A stretch of 64,000 nt of DNA from Porticoccaceae bacterium. GTDB taxonomy: Bacteria; Pseudomonadota; Gammaproteobacteria; Pseudomonadales; Porticoccaceae. The notes under the pieces were generated by a model. The model was given only the letters and a program-made list of their open reading frames with translations, was not told the DNA's origin and did not search any database. This document shows positions 43,998 to 54,010 of this stretch, piece after piece. The DNA lies in assembly GCA_902557735.1 (NCBI GenBank), contig CACEBC010000008.1, positions 1 to 64,000 on the forward strand, written 5' to 3'. Both the position numbers and the translations under genes were made by a program. Position 1 is the first letter of the stretch; every line of letters starts with the position of its first letter.

Positions 43998-44011
43998 TCC
44001 CAGTACTGGGG
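43998..44011. terminator. Palindrome between convergent genes
   Basis: CCCAGTACTGGG, a 12-base palindrome, followed by GGCTGTGGGGTTTTT, lies between the DUF1295 stop and the RpiR gene end. The T-run suggests a weak terminator for the plus strand. Confidence 0.35.
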
Positions 44012-44050
44012 CTGTGGGGTTTTTAATTTTGGGGCTGCTAAATTCTTGAA

Positions 44051-44923
44051 TCAGTCTATAGACGTTCTAAGAGACGCAAGGCTGCCACGGAGACGCTCTA
44101 AGTGCGAATCTAATGTAGGGCCTTTCTTCTGCGCGACGCCTATAGCCAGCGCGTCTATTACGGCAAGGTGGGCTATGCGGGAAGACAAAGGCGTGTAGAT
44201 TTGGTCATCATCCTGCGAATCAACCTGAATTGGTATTGTTGCTGCGGCTGCGACTGGAGAGTTAGTTGGAGCAATGCCGATAACTATACCGCCCGAGTTC
44301 TTCACTAATTCCATAGAGTCCAGCAGCGCAATACTGCGTCCAGATTGAGAGATGGCAACGGCCACATCGCCGGGTTCTAAAGAGGTTGCTGACATATTTT
44401 GTAAATGTGGATCGGCATATGCGGAAGCGGTTATTTGCAATCGGAAAAATTTGTGTTGCGCATCAAACGCAACAGCTGCGGATGCTCCAAATCCATAAAA
44501 CTCAACACGTCTCGAGTTATGGATGGCTGCAATGGCTGCATCGAGATTTTCTAAGATAAGGTTATCTCGGACTTTGAGCAATGTATCTATGGTTGTGTCG
44601 AAAACCTTGAATGTATAATCTTTTATCGAATCAGTATCTGTTACAGCAATGCGACCATGACTAGGACTGGAAGCTAACTGCTGAGCAAGTGCCAGTTTAA
44701 AGTCTTGGAATCCGCGACATCCTATGGCTCGACAAAATCGCACGACAGTGGGTTCGCTGACTTGGGCTTTTTGAGCTAGGTCAACGATGCGCATTCTTAC
44801 GACTGGTATCAAATTTTGTAAAACGAATTCTGCAACCTTTCGCTCAGACTTTCTCAACTTAGGCAATTCTTCATTAATCGATTGTGTTAGCAACGCCGGT
44901 TTCATGTGAGTCACACTAACCAT
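44051..44923 (-). CDS. RpiR/MurR-family transcriptional regulator (HexR-like)
   Basis: A 290-residue regulator: an N-terminal winged helix (KLRKSERKVAEFVLQN, AQKAQVSEPTVVRFCRAIG) and a C-terminal SIS sugar-phosphate domain (RRVEFYGFGASAAVA, DVAVAISQSGRSIALLDS). This layout is that of HexR, which senses 2-keto-3-deoxy-6-phosphogluconate in gammaproteobacteria. It is the only classical transcription factor I see beside Zur, and it lies outside the accessory island. The ATG at 44905 is an alternative start. A putative HexR-like site overlaps the start. Confidence 0.88.
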   Translation of the reverse strand: MVSVTHMKPALLTQSINEELPKLRKSERKVAEFVLQNLIPVVRMRIVDLAQKAQVSEPTVVRFCRAIGCRGFQDFKLALAQQLASSPSHGRIAVTDTDSIKDYTFKVFDTTIDTLLKVRDNLILENLDAAIAAIHNSRRVEFYGFGASAAVAFDAQHKFFRLQITASAYADPHLQNMSATSLEPGDVAVAISQSGRSIALLDSMELVKNSGGIVIGIAPTNSPVAAAATIPIQVDSQDDDQIYTPLSSRIAHLAVIDALAIGVAQKKGPTLDSHLERLRGSLASLRTSID

Positions 44924-44941
44924 TTAGTAAAAAATTTACAA
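44924..44941 (-). promoter_or_regulatory. Possible HexR-like operator
   Basis: On the minus strand, TTGTAAATTTTTTACTAA: TGTAA and TTACT arms around a T-rich centre, near the published HexR pattern TGTAATnnnATTACA. It sits at the start of the RpiR gene, so autoregulation is plausible. It faces uvrD on the other side. Confidence 0.35.
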
Positions 44942-45080
44942 GACTCAAGTTTCTTAGACTGCTAGCCAGGATAACTGATTTTTCCTGTTGCTTTTTGGGA
45001 ACTTTCCCTTGGAGGAAATCGAAAAGAAAATATACATAATGTACCGTATTTTGGTCACCAACTTGATAAACTGCATTTCT

Positions 45081-47240
45081 ATGGATGTAACTAAAATTCT
45101 TCACAATTTGAATTCTCAGCAGGAGATTGCAGTCACTAGTGATCACCCGCATTTATTGGTACTTGCAGGAGCCGGTAGCGGAAAAACCCGTATTCTCGTT
45201 CATCGTATAGCATGGAAAATACAGGTACTCAGTATTCCATCTCATGCGGTTTTAGCGGTCACCTTTACCAATAAAGCAGCGCGCGAAATGAAGGAGCGAA
45301 TTGACCAGTTGCTCAAAACTCCTTCTCAAGGAATGTGGGTAGGAACTTTTCACGGGCTTGCCCATCGTTTGCTAAAGTCTCATTGGCGAGATGCTGGGCT
45401 GGCGGAAGATTTTCAAATATTGGATTCGGAGGATCAGTTGCGTCTGATAAAGCGACTGATGCGCACTCTGGATTTAGACGAACAGCGTTGGCCGCCTAAG
45501 CAATTTCAATGGTGGATTAATTCTCAGAAAGATGAAGGGTTAAGATCAAAAAATATTCAGGAAAACGGGGATCTTTACCAGTCAATGATGCTCCGATTAT
45601 ATCGAGAATATGAATCAAATTGTGAGCTTCTGAAGGTGGTTGATTTTGCAGAGCTCTTACTAAGATCACTGGAACTATGGAGGAGCAACGAGGCGGTTTT
45701 GAAACACTATCAAAATCGGTTCAAACATGTTTTGGTGGATGAATTTCAAGATACTAATGCTGTTCAATATGCTTGGTTACGAGTCTTGGCTGGATCAGAG
45801 TGCTGTGTTACAGCGGTTGGGGACGATGATCAGTCAATTTATGGTTGGCGCGGGGCAAAAGTAGATCACATCCTTCGTTTCGAAAAGGACTTTAAAGATA
45901 CCAGAATCGTTCGGTTAGAGCAGAACTATAGATCGACGTCTAATATTTTAAGGGCCGCTAATGCGGTGATAGAAAGAAACTCTGAAAGACTTGGAAAAAC
46001 ATTGTGGACAGAGGCTGATGAAGGAGAAGCGGTGGCGCTTTATGCGGCCTTCAATGAACACGATGAGGCGCGTTACATTGTCGAATGCGTTCAGCAATGG
46101 GTGGGCGATGGCAACAGGCGAGACGATGCGGCGATTTTATATCGCTCGAATGCTCAGTCGCGCGTTCTTGAGTCTGCGATGTTGCGTGCGGAGATTCCCT
46201 ACCGCATTTACGGGGGACAGCGGTTTTATGAACGTATGGAAATAAAGAATGCGTTGTCCTATCTGCGGCTGATAAGTAACAAAGATGATGATTTGGCATT
46301 TGAGCGCGTGGTTAACCTTCCGACACGGGGAATTGGTGAGCGAACCCAAAGTATGGTTCGACAGATCGCAAGGCAGCGAAACTGCTCCCTTTGGTCGGCG
46401 TCTTCAATTGCGATAGGAAATCATGAATTATCCAGCAGGGCAAGCAATGCATTAGCAAAGTTTTTGAGGCTTATCAGCGCAATGACCAGCGAAGTCGAAG
46501 AGCTCACTTTGATTGAAAAAGCAGAAACGATTATTAAGCGCAGCGGTTTATTGGACTTTTACAAAGGCGAGAAGGGTGAGAAAGGTATGGCTCGTGTTGA
46601 GAATCTGGAAGAGCTTGTCAGTGCTTGTGGAAGTTTTGAACCTGAGGATGCGAATTTGTCACCATTGACTCAATTTTTGGATCAAGTTGCGTTGGATTCT
46701 GGTGATCGCCAAGCCGATGTTGATGAGGATGCGGTTCAATTAATGACTCTCCACAGTGCGAAAGGTCTCGAGTATCCGCTCGTTTTTATTGCGGGCATGG
46801 AAGAGAATCTGTTCCCTCATGCCATGTCTATTGAGGAGCCTGGCAGACTTCAGGAAGAGCGCCGATTAGCCTATGTAGGCATCACTCGAGCTATGACAAA
46901 ACTTTATTTGACTTTTGCGGAGTCCCGTTCAATTCATGGAAGAGAATCCTTTAATTCGGTCTCGCGATTTGTGCGTGATATTCCTAGCGACGTTATCGAT
47001 GAAGTTCGATTAGGCAACACGATTGTTCGGTCAACCACCTACGCGAGTTCCTCGTTAGGGAGCGATCCTGAATTGGGCACAGGTTTCAGCCTCGGCCAGC
47101 AGGTATTTCACAAGGCATTCGGTGAAGGTGTGATCTTGAATTTTGAGGGCAGCGGGCCGCGCGCGCGCGTTCACATTAAATTTGAAGAAGTCGGGACAAA
47201 AATATTGATCTTGGAGTCTGCGGGGTTATCAGGGGTCTGA
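45081..47240 (+). CDS. uvrD: DNA helicase II
   Basis: 719 residues from ATG 45081, against about 720 in E. coli UvrD. The superfamily 1A motifs appear in order: LAGAGSGKTRIL (Walker A), VTFTNKAAREMKERI, VDEFQDTN (Walker B), GDDDQSIYGWRGAK, LEQNYRSTSNIL, MTLHSAKGLEYPL and AYVGITRAM. It unwinds DNA in mismatch and nucleotide excision repair. The frame is open 31 codons upstream, but that extension resembles no UvrD N-terminus. It ends with the usual basic Tudor-like tail (FHKAFGEGVILNFEG). Confidence 0.97.
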   Translation: MDVTKILHNLNSQQEIAVTSDHPHLLVLAGAGSGKTRILVHRIAWKIQVLSIPSHAVLAVTFTNKAAREMKERIDQLLKTPSQGMWVGTFHGLAHRLLKSHWRDAGLAEDFQILDSEDQLRLIKRLMRTLDLDEQRWPPKQFQWWINSQKDEGLRSKNIQENGDLYQSMMLRLYREYESNCELLKVVDFAELLLRSLELWRSNEAVLKHYQNRFKHVLVDEFQDTNAVQYAWLRVLAGSECCVTAVGDDDQSIYGWRGAKVDHILRFEKDFKDTRIVRLEQNYRSTSNILRAANAVIERNSERLGKTLWTEADEGEAVALYAAFNEHDEARYIVECVQQWVGDGNRRDDAAILYRSNAQSRVLESAMLRAEIPYRIYGGQRFYERMEIKNALSYLRLISNKDDDLAFERVVNLPTRGIGERTQSMVRQIARQRNCSLWSASSIAIGNHELSSRASNALAKFLRLISAMTSEVEELTLIEKAETIIKRSGLLDFYKGEKGEKGMARVENLEELVSACGSFEPEDANLSPLTQFLDQVALDSGDRQADVDEDAVQLMTLHSAKGLEYPLVFIAGMEENLFPHAMSIEEPGRLQEERRLAYVGITRAMTKLYLTFAESRSIHGRESFNSVSRFVRDIPSDVIDEVRLGNTIVRSTTYASSSLGSDPELGTGFSLGQQVFHKAFGEGVILNFEGSGPRARVHIKFEEVGTKILILESAGLSGV

Positions 47241-47280
47241 TACTGCGACAGCAGTTTTAATTGGCTGATGGGAGTTATTT

Positions 47281-48381
47281 ATGCGTTACTTTGGAGCCTT
47301 AATTTTAATTTATATGCTTTTTGGATGTGCAAATGAGAAGCCAGTCCAAACAGGTGAAGTCACAGCTCTGGATCCAAAACAGCAATTCGAATGGAAGTTG
47401 GTAACCAGTTGGCCAAAAAACTTTCCGGGGCTTGGAACTGCGCCTGAAAATTTTGCAGACCTTGTCGAGCGTATGAGTTCTGGCAGATTGAAGATTAAGG
47501 TATTTGGGGCGGGCCAACTGGTCCCAGCTTTCGAGGTTTTTGATGCAGTATCTCAAGGAATCACTCAGATGGGGCACGGAGCCTCTTATTACTGGACGGG
47601 AAAGGCTGAGGAAACGGTCTTCTTTACTTCCGTGCCTTTTGGTTTAAATGCCCAGGAGATAAACGGTTGGCTTCATCATGGTGGAGGACTTTCGCTATGG
47701 AGAGAGTTATATGAACCATTCAATTTGATACCGTTCGCAGGAGGCAATACTGGCGTGCAAATGGCTGGATGGTTCAATCGCGAGATCAAATCCATAGAAG
47801 ATTTAAAGGGATTAAAGATGCGTATTCCCGGTCTAGGTGGGGAAGTGATTACCCGAGCCGGTGGAACTTCAGTGACAATGCCCGGTAACGAACTATATAC
47901 GTCGATGCAGACGGGTGTAATCGATGCCACGGAATGGGTTGGTCCTTATAATGACTTGGCGCTCGGTTTTCATCAAGTGGCGAAATATTATTACTATCCT
48001 GGTTGGCATGAGCCCGGCGCAATGTTGGAATTTATAGTCAACGCCGACGCCTTCGAGCGCCTACCAGATGACTTGCGAGCAATCGTTGAGGTGGCGACGC
48101 GAGCCGTTAACCAAGATATGCTGGATGAATACACGGCTAAGAACAATCAAGCTCTATCGGAATTAACTAACAAACATGGCGTAGAACTCCGAAAGCTACC
48201 AGAACCAGTGTTGTCTGAGCTTCGCAAACTCTCGGACCAAGTTCTCACTGAGATATCCTCTAGGGGGGATCTCTCAGGACGCATTGCTAAATCCGTCAAA
48301 GAGTTTAAAGAAGAGTCTATGGCTTACCACTTTATTTCAGAGGAAGCATACTATGAAGCCAGACGAGTTCTTTTAGAATGA
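47281..48381 (+). CDS. TRAP transporter substrate-binding lipoprotein (TakP/DctP type)
   Basis: 366 residues. A lipoprotein signal with Cys16 (IYMLFGCAN) comes first. The binding-protein family is shown by KLVTSWPKNFPGLGTAPE, AGQLVPAFEVFDAVSQG, the Arg motif KGLKMRIPGLGGE and ATEWVGPYNDLALGF. Relatives bind 2-oxo acids or lactate. No DctQ or DctM membrane subunits are nearby, and the lipid anchor is not the usual soluble export form, so it is an orphan here. It converges with trkH. Confidence 0.92.
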   Translation: MRYFGALILIYMLFGCANEKPVQTGEVTALDPKQQFEWKLVTSWPKNFPGLGTAPENFADLVERMSSGRLKIKVFGAGQLVPAFEVFDAVSQGITQMGHGASYYWTGKAEETVFFTSVPFGLNAQEINGWLHHGGGLSLWRELYEPFNLIPFAGGNTGVQMAGWFNREIKSIEDLKGLKMRIPGLGGEVITRAGGTSVTMPGNELYTSMQTGVIDATEWVGPYNDLALGFHQVAKYYYYPGWHEPGAMLEFIVNADAFERLPDDLRAIVEVATRAVNQDMLDEYTAKNNQALSELTNKHGVELRKLPEPVLSELRKLSDQVLTEISSRGDLSGRIAKSVKEFKEESMAYHFISEEAYYEARRVLLE

Positions 48382-48396
48382 TTGGTGGCACAAACT

Positions 48397-49845
48397 TCAA
48401 CGCCGCCAAAAGGTGGGCGTAAAAAGAACAAGCAGCGTAAAAATCTCCAGTCGTCCAAGAAGCATTCCGCAACAAAGCACCCATTTTGGAAAATTGCCAA
48501 GTTGTGAGTAGTTGTTTGCCACTGCTCCAAGCCCCGGTCCGAGGTTATTGAGAGAAGCAGCGGTCGCGGACCAAGCCGTGACATAATCTGAGCCACTGGC
48601 CATTAGAAGAAGCACCATCAAATAAAAGATGGCGAGATAAGCACTAATAAAAGCCCATATCGCATCTACAACTCGGTCGGGAATCTTTCGATGATTTATT
48701 TTGATCGGTAAAAGAGCGTTCGGGTGAATTAGCTGATAAATTTCTCGCACGCCTTGCTGGAAGAGAATCAACATTCGACCAATTTTAATCCCGCCACCAG
48801 TCGATCCGGCGCACGCTCCAAAAAATGACATTATTATGAAAAATAAAGGCAGAAAGGTGGGCCAACTTGCAAACTCTGTTGTGGAGAAACCTGTAGTTGT
48901 CATGATAGACACGAATTGAAACCCCCCATGGGCGAGGCTTTCGCGAGGGGAATAGGTGCCGCTGGTATATAAATATAAGCAGGTAACGACTGCGCCTACC
49001 ACAAGGAGTGTTAAGTACATTCTGGCCTCTGGGTCGCTCCAGTACCAAGATAAATTTCTGTTGTGCCATGCGGTATAGTGGAGAGCAAAATTAACCCCAG
49101 AAATGATCATAAAAAAAGTGCAGATGACTATTATTATGTCGCTATTGAAATAACCAATACTGGCATCATGTGTCGAAAAACCTCCTATGGCTACAGTAGA
49201 AAAGCTGTGACAGATTGCATCAAATAATGACATTCCGGCCCACCAGTAGGCTGCGCAGCAAGCGATGGTGAGTAGAAGGTAAATCTTAAAAAGAACATTT
49301 GCAGTTTGGGCAATCCGAGGAGTTAGTTTCGTATCTTTAACTGGACCGGGGGTTTCAGCGCGATATATTTGCATTCCGCCTACTCCGAGCATGGGTAAAA
49401 TAGCTACAGCGATCACGACAATTCCAATTCCCCCCAACCATTGCAGCTGCTGTCGGTAGTAGAGTATCGACTTGGGCAAGTGATCCAACCCAGAGATGAC
49501 TGTAGCACCAGTAGTGGTTAAACCAGAAATCGATTCAAATAGAGCATCTGTGAAAGAAAGCTGCAATCCGTCCGACAGCATGAAGGGCAGGGAACCAAAG
49601 GTGCTCAAAACTAGCCAAAAAAGCACTGTAACTACGAAACCATCTCGGGTTCTTAATTCTATGGTTACAGAGCGCGCTGGCAGCCAAAATAGGAGGCCCA
49701 CTATAAGCGTTATTGAAAACGCTAAGACGAACATCTTTTTTGTTCCCTCATCGAACAGGAGAGCAACGAAAACAGGTGTTAGCATGGTCAGACTGAAAAT
49801 TATTAACAACAGGCCTAACACACGGGCAATGGGAGCTGAGTGCAT
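48397..49845 (-). CDS. trkH: Trk potassium uptake channel
   Basis: A 482-residue polytopic inner-membrane protein with about ten or more helices. The four potassium filter repeats include ISGLTTTGATVISGLD, FSTVAIGGFSTHDA, TTTGFSTTEFAS and TAWSATAASLNNLGPG, with GACAGSTGGGIKIGRM in the C-terminal half. It transports K+ together with TrkA, whose gene lies 9 bases upstream in the same operon. Confidence 0.96.
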   Translation of the reverse strand: MHSAPIARVLGLLLIIFSLTMLTPVFVALLFDEGTKKMFVLAFSITLIVGLLFWLPARSVTIELRTRDGFVVTVLFWLVLSTFGSLPFMLSDGLQLSFTDALFESISGLTTTGATVISGLDHLPKSILYYRQQLQWLGGIGIVVIAVAILPMLGVGGMQIYRAETPGPVKDTKLTPRIAQTANVLFKIYLLLTIACCAAYWWAGMSLFDAICHSFSTVAIGGFSTHDASIGYFNSDIIIVICTFFMIISGVNFALHYTAWHNRNLSWYWSDPEARMYLTLLVVGAVVTCLYLYTSGTYSPRESLAHGGFQFVSIMTTTGFSTTEFASWPTFLPLFFIIMSFFGACAGSTGGGIKIGRMLILFQQGVREIYQLIHPNALLPIKINHRKIPDRVVDAIWAFISAYLAIFYLMVLLLMASGSDYVTAWSATAASLNNLGPGLGAVANNYSQLGNFPKWVLCCGMLLGRLEIFTLLVLFTPTFWRR

Positions 49846-49854
49846 ATTTTAAAC

Positions 49855-51237
49855 CTAAAAAAAGGTAAAACCCACAGTGAAAAGTTGTTCTACGGCGCTC
49901 GTATTGGCTTTATCAACCACAAAAACAATAACATGGTCATCGTTTTCAATAATGGTGTTTCTGTGAGCGATGTGCACTTCTCCGTCGCGAACAAGGGCTG
50001 GCAGTGTGGTCCCCGGTGGTGATTTAATCTCTTCGATTTTTCGTCCCACTACCTTCGAGTTTTTGACATCTCCGTGAACTATTATTTCTAGTGCCTCAGC
50101 TGCACCTCTACGTAACGAATGGACACTAACTGTGTCGGCTTTTCTAACGTGAGCCAATAATGAGCTAGTTGTAGCTTGCTGAGGTGATATAGCAATGTCT
50201 ATATCTCCTCCTTGCATCAGATCGGCGTATGCTGGGTTGCTAATTAAAGTCATAACTTTCTTGGTGCCCAATCTTTTCGCGAGAAGAGAGGACATGACAT
50301 TAACTTCATCATCATTAGTCAGAGCGATAAATACATCAGCACGATCGACATTTTCATCAAGCAACAGCTCTCTGTCCGTCGCAGATCCATTTAGGACTAC
50401 TGCCTTGTCAAGCTTCTCAGCCAAGAATTCTGCACGTCCTTTGGAACTCTCTATGATTTTGACGCTGTATTGCTCCTCGAGTGCTCTTGAAACTCTATAT
50501 CCAATATTCCCGCCACCAACAATGACTACATTATGATATGGTTTGTCCAATTTTCGAAGCTCACTCATGACAATAGGAATATTTTTCGTCGCGGCAATAA
50601 CAAAAACTTCATCACCATCTTCAACAACGGTATCTCCAGTAGGAATAAGAGCTCTATCTTTTCTGTAAATGGCAGCCACCCGAGCGTCAACTTGGGGAAT
50701 ATGATCTTTTAGCGTCTTAAGCGAGTGGCCAACTAGGGGACTATTGGCCACGGCTCTTAAGCCAACTAACCTAATGATACCATCGGCAAAATCAAGCACT
50801 TGAAGCGCACCTGGTTGTGCTACCAGTCGGGTAATGTAGTCTGTCACCACTTGCTCTGGTGTGATCATCACGTCAACTGGCATGTGTTTGTGGTTAAAGA
50901 GCTTTTCATAATACTTCGGTTTTGTATAGCTATAGGCGCGTATTCGCGCAATTTTTGTCGGAGTATGAAACAGGGAATATGCCACCTGACATGCTATAAT
51001 ATTGACCTCATCACTATTCGTGACAGCGACCAGCATATCTGCATCTTCGATACCTGCGCGCACTAGCACATCAGGATGACTTCCCAGACCAACAATAGTC
51101 TGAATGTCTAGGCGATCCTGCAGCATCCGCAGAGCCCTTTGATTTATATCGATCAAAGTGATGTCGTTGTACTCCCGAGCAAGATTTTCCGCAAGTGTTC
51201 CCCCAACCTGACCGGCGCCAACAATTATTATTTTCAT
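49855..51237 (-). CDS. trkA: Trk system NAD-binding regulatory subunit
   Basis: 460 residues, matching E. coli TrkA. It has two RCK units, each with a Rossmann domain, MKIIIVGAGQVGGTLAENL and VVIVGGGNIGYRVSRAL, followed by a TrkA-C domain. It gates TrkH in response to nucleotides in the cytoplasm. It lies between rsmB and trkH, in the usual order for gammaproteobacteria. Confidence 0.97.
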   Translation of the reverse strand: MKIIIVGAGQVGGTLAENLAREYNDITLIDINQRALRMLQDRLDIQTIVGLGSHPDVLVRAGIEDADMLVAVTNSDEVNIIACQVAYSLFHTPTKIARIRAYSYTKPKYYEKLFNHKHMPVDVMITPEQVVTDYITRLVAQPGALQVLDFADGIIRLVGLRAVANSPLVGHSLKTLKDHIPQVDARVAAIYRKDRALIPTGDTVVEDGDEVFVIAATKNIPIVMSELRKLDKPYHNVVIVGGGNIGYRVSRALEEQYSVKIIESSKGRAEFLAEKLDKAVVLNGSATDRELLLDENVDRADVFIALTNDDEVNVMSSLLAKRLGTKKVMTLISNPAYADLMQGGDIDIAISPQQATTSSLLAHVRKADTVSVHSLRRGAAEALEIIVHGDVKNSKVVGRKIEEIKSPPGTTLPALVRDGEVHIAHRNTIIENDDHVIVFVVDKANTSAVEQLFTVGFTFF

Positions 51238-51262
51238 AATATCCCCTGAGCAAATTCAGTCT

Positions 51263-52555
51263 TTATAATTTCTGGAGTAGAGCATAATAAAATCCGTCAT
51301 GGCCATTTAAGGTCGGAAATAGTTGTCTGCCTGAAACTGTCTCTAACCCCCAATTACATTTTATCGGCCGCAATCTGGCGCTCTTAATTTCCTGTAGAAA
51401 GTTTGTTATTACTTTATCATTTTCTATCGGCATAACAGAGCACGTAGAGTACAGCAAAATACCCCCTTTTTTTAGTGTCGGCCACAAACCAAAAAGTAAG
51501 GATGTCTGAAGGCGAGAAACTTTTTCAATGTCTGCGTTGTTCCTGAGGAGTTTGATGTCTGGATGGCGGCGAATTACACCAGTGCCAGAGCAAGGAGCGT
51601 CAACGAGAATACGGTCGAAAAAATTATTTTTCCACCACTTTTGTGGTTTAGAGGCATCTGCATGCAGCGTGCTACCTTGCAGATTCAGTCTTACAAGATT
51701 TTGTTTTACCTTTTCCAATCTTTCTGCATCTTTGTCGATTGCAAGCAGCAATCTCAAATCAGATTGAGTTTCAGCTATGTGCGCTGTCTTTCCTCCAGGA
51801 GCAGCGCAAGCGTCTAAAACTGATTGATCTGGTCTCAAGTCAAGCAACTTGGCAGCAAGCTGAGCAGCCTCATCCTGAACGCTACAGAAACCTTCGGCGA
51901 AGTTTGGCAGATTGGAAATATCGGTTGGCGCCTCTAGTTGAATTCCATCGGGACTGATCAAAGTATGTTTTGCCTTTATTCCAACCTCAGAAAGTTGGTT
52001 TATGTAATCATCACGTGAGCATTTTTTATTGTTAACACGCAAACACATCGGCGCTCTAGAGTTATTGGCCTCGACAATGTCCTGACTTATTTCTGGCCAC
52101 GCTTCGTCTAGGGCCTCTAGAATCCATTCAGGATGTGCTGTCAAAAATGTGCGGTTATCGGAAAAACTTTCGCTTAAAGTTTGCTTCTTCCGCAGAAAAG
52201 ATCGAAGAACTGCATTAACCAAATTTTTCGCCCAGGGTCTTCCAAGCGACTCTGCAGCGGACACGCTTTCATGCACCACCGCATAGGCTGGCGTCTCAGA
52301 GTTCAACAACTGATAAATTCCAGAAATCAGAAGCGCCTTTATTTCGAGGTCCTTTGGTCGCAGTGGTTTTTTCAGGAGAGCTTGCAAATAACACTCAATT
52401 TGCGGAAACCAGCGAAGGGAGCCATAACACAAATCCATCAGCCTGGCTTTTTCGGATTTATTTAGATCCGCTGCATATGGAGGCAAAGCAGAAGAGAGAG
52501 ATTGACCCCTAAAAACTTTCGCAAGAACGAATGCTGAAGCTCCACGGGCATTCAA
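51263..52555 (-). CDS. rsmB: 16S rRNA m5C967 methyltransferase
   Basis: 430 residues with the N-terminal NusB-like domain (ARGASAFVLAKVFRGQSL) and the methyltransferase domain: SAM motif LDACAAPGGKTAHI, motif IV VDAPCSGTGVIRRHPD with a Cys, and motif VI LLYSTCSVMPIEND with the catalytic Cys. It methylates C967 of 16S rRNA. Gap to fmt is 6 bases, so it is part of the def-fmt-rsmB operon. Confidence 0.96.
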   Translation of the reverse strand: MNARGASAFVLAKVFRGQSLSSALPPYAADLNKSEKARLMDLCYGSLRWFPQIECYLQALLKKPLRPKDLEIKALLISGIYQLLNSETPAYAVVHESVSAAESLGRPWAKNLVNAVLRSFLRKKQTLSESFSDNRTFLTAHPEWILEALDEAWPEISQDIVEANNSRAPMCLRVNNKKCSRDDYINQLSEVGIKAKHTLISPDGIQLEAPTDISNLPNFAEGFCSVQDEAAQLAAKLLDLRPDQSVLDACAAPGGKTAHIAETQSDLRLLLAIDKDAERLEKVKQNLVRLNLQGSTLHADASKPQKWWKNNFFDRILVDAPCSGTGVIRRHPDIKLLRNNADIEKVSRLQTSLLFGLWPTLKKGGILLYSTCSVMPIENDKVITNFLQEIKSARLRPIKCNWGLETVSGRQLFPTLNGHDGFYYALLQKL

Positions 52556-52561
52556 AGGTTG

Positions 52562-53500
52562 TTACTCAAATCGTTGCCCAAGTCTAAAAAGATCAGCATT
52601 GGATTTGAAAACTTCGTCAAACTGCATGCTGGATTTTCCTTCTAGCTGGATCTGTTTGAGCACTATAGTGCCGAAACCACATGAGACTTCAAGCCCTATC
52701 TGACTGTGGTTAATTATGGTTCCGGGAGGTCTTGTGGATCTTTTTTCAAGGGCATCAGAGGTATAAATTTTTATTCGCTTACCATCGAGCATCGAATATG
52801 CGCCGGGCTTTGGACTAAATGCTCTTATCTTTCTTTGAATTATCGCTGAATGTGATGACCAATTGATGCGAGCCTCATATTTTTGAATTTTCGCTGCATA
52901 GCAACTCAAAGAATTATTTTGCGGAATTTGAATGGAGCGACCCTGAGCGATCAGTCGGATTGTGTTTAATAATGCCGGCCCACCAAGCTCAATTAGCATT
53001 TTTGAAATACTTTCTGTGTCATCATCCAAGCCTATCTTACATCGAGAGGTTGCGAGAATATCACCAGTGTCGAGGCCTTCATTCATTTGCATAATTGAAA
53101 TGCCTGTTTCGGAGTCTCCAGCTTCGATACACCTTTGAATGGGCGCTGCTCCCCTCCATCGAGGCAAGAGCGAGGCGTGGACATTTATGCAACCGAATCG
53201 GGGCATTGTTAGCACTGAATTTGGTAAAATAAGACCATATGCTACAACCACCATGAGGTCTGCTTGCAGTTCTTGGACCATTTTAAACGAAGTAACGTCG
53301 CCGAAAGACTTGGGCTGGAAGACCCGTATTTGGTTTGTTTCAGCGATCCTTTTAACTGGGCTCGGATTTGATTTTCTTCCTCTTCCTGAAGGGCGATCTG
53401 GCTGAGTGAATACCCCAACGAAATAAAAATCATTTTGTTGCAAAAGAAATTCAAGATGCGAGGCCGCAAAATCTGGAGTACCTGCAAAAATAATTCTCAA
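52562..53500 (-). CDS. fmt: Methionyl-tRNA formyltransferase
   Basis: 312 residues. The formyl donor domain begins RIIFAGTPDFAASHLEFL, the catalytic loop is NVHASLLPRWRGAAPIQR and the hexapeptide region is GISIMQMNEGLDTGDIL. It formylates initiator Met-tRNA. It lies 12 bases after def, whose product removes the formyl group later. Confidence 0.97.
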   Translation of the reverse strand: MRIIFAGTPDFAASHLEFLLQQNDFYFVGVFTQPDRPSGRGRKSNPSPVKRIAETNQIRVFQPKSFGDVTSFKMVQELQADLMVVVAYGLILPNSVLTMPRFGCINVHASLLPRWRGAAPIQRCIEAGDSETGISIMQMNEGLDTGDILATSRCKIGLDDDTESISKMLIELGGPALLNTIRLIAQGRSIQIPQNNSLSCYAAKIQKYEARINWSSHSAIIQRKIRAFSPKPGAYSMLDGKRIKIYTSDALEKRSTRPPGTIINHSQIGLEVSCGFGTIVLKQIQLEGKSSMQFDEVFKSNADLFRLGQRFE

Positions 53501-53512
53501 AACCGGCGTTAC

Positions 53513-54010
53513 CTATTCACGATTCTTTTTTAACTTTTTTCTTATGCGCTGGCGTTTCATCGCTGATAAGTAATCGACAAAGAGTTTTCCTTCGAGGTGA
53601 TCTATTTCATGCTGGATACAAACCGCCAAAAGGTCGGTTGCATCCTCTTGAAAACTTATCCCGTCCTCGTCAAGAGCTCTGATAACAACCCTGGATGGAC
53701 GCTCGATGCTTTCCACAATGTCTGGGATGGACAGACAACCTTCCTCATAAGCTACGCAAGTGGCATCCAATACCTCAATTTCGGGGTTTATAAATACACG
53801 GGGCGAGCTTCCATCGCCGTTTAGGTCCATGACAACGACTCTTTTGTGGACATCGACTTGCGTAGCGGCCAGTCCGATTCCCTTGGCATCCCACATGGTT
53901 TCAAACATATCACTGACCAAGCAACGAATGTCATTGTCTACGTGATTAACATGAGAAGCTTTTAATCTAAGACGCGGATCAGGATATTTTAATATCTGCA
54001 TAATAGACAT
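53513..54010 (-). CDS. def: Peptide deformylase
   Basis: 165 residues with the three deformylase motifs [21 protein letters not shown] (metal Cys) and [13 protein letters not shown] (HEIDH metal His pair and Glu). It removes the N-formyl group from new proteins. It is the first gene of the operon and starts near the 297-base gap. Confidence 0.97.
   Translation of the reverse strand: MSIMQILKYPDPRLRLKASHVNHVDNDIRCLVSDMFETMWDAKGIGLAATQVDVHKRVVVMDLNGDGSSPRVFINPEIEVLDATCVAYEEGCLSIPDIVESIERPSRVVIRALDEDGISFQEDATDLLAVCIQHEIDHLEGKLFVDYLSAMKRQRIRKKLKKNRE

Noticed and set aside
47156-47171. CG-alternating run in uvrD as a Z-DNA or repeat feature
   Set aside because: It is short and encodes part of the C-terminal protein sequence; nothing suggests a separate role.
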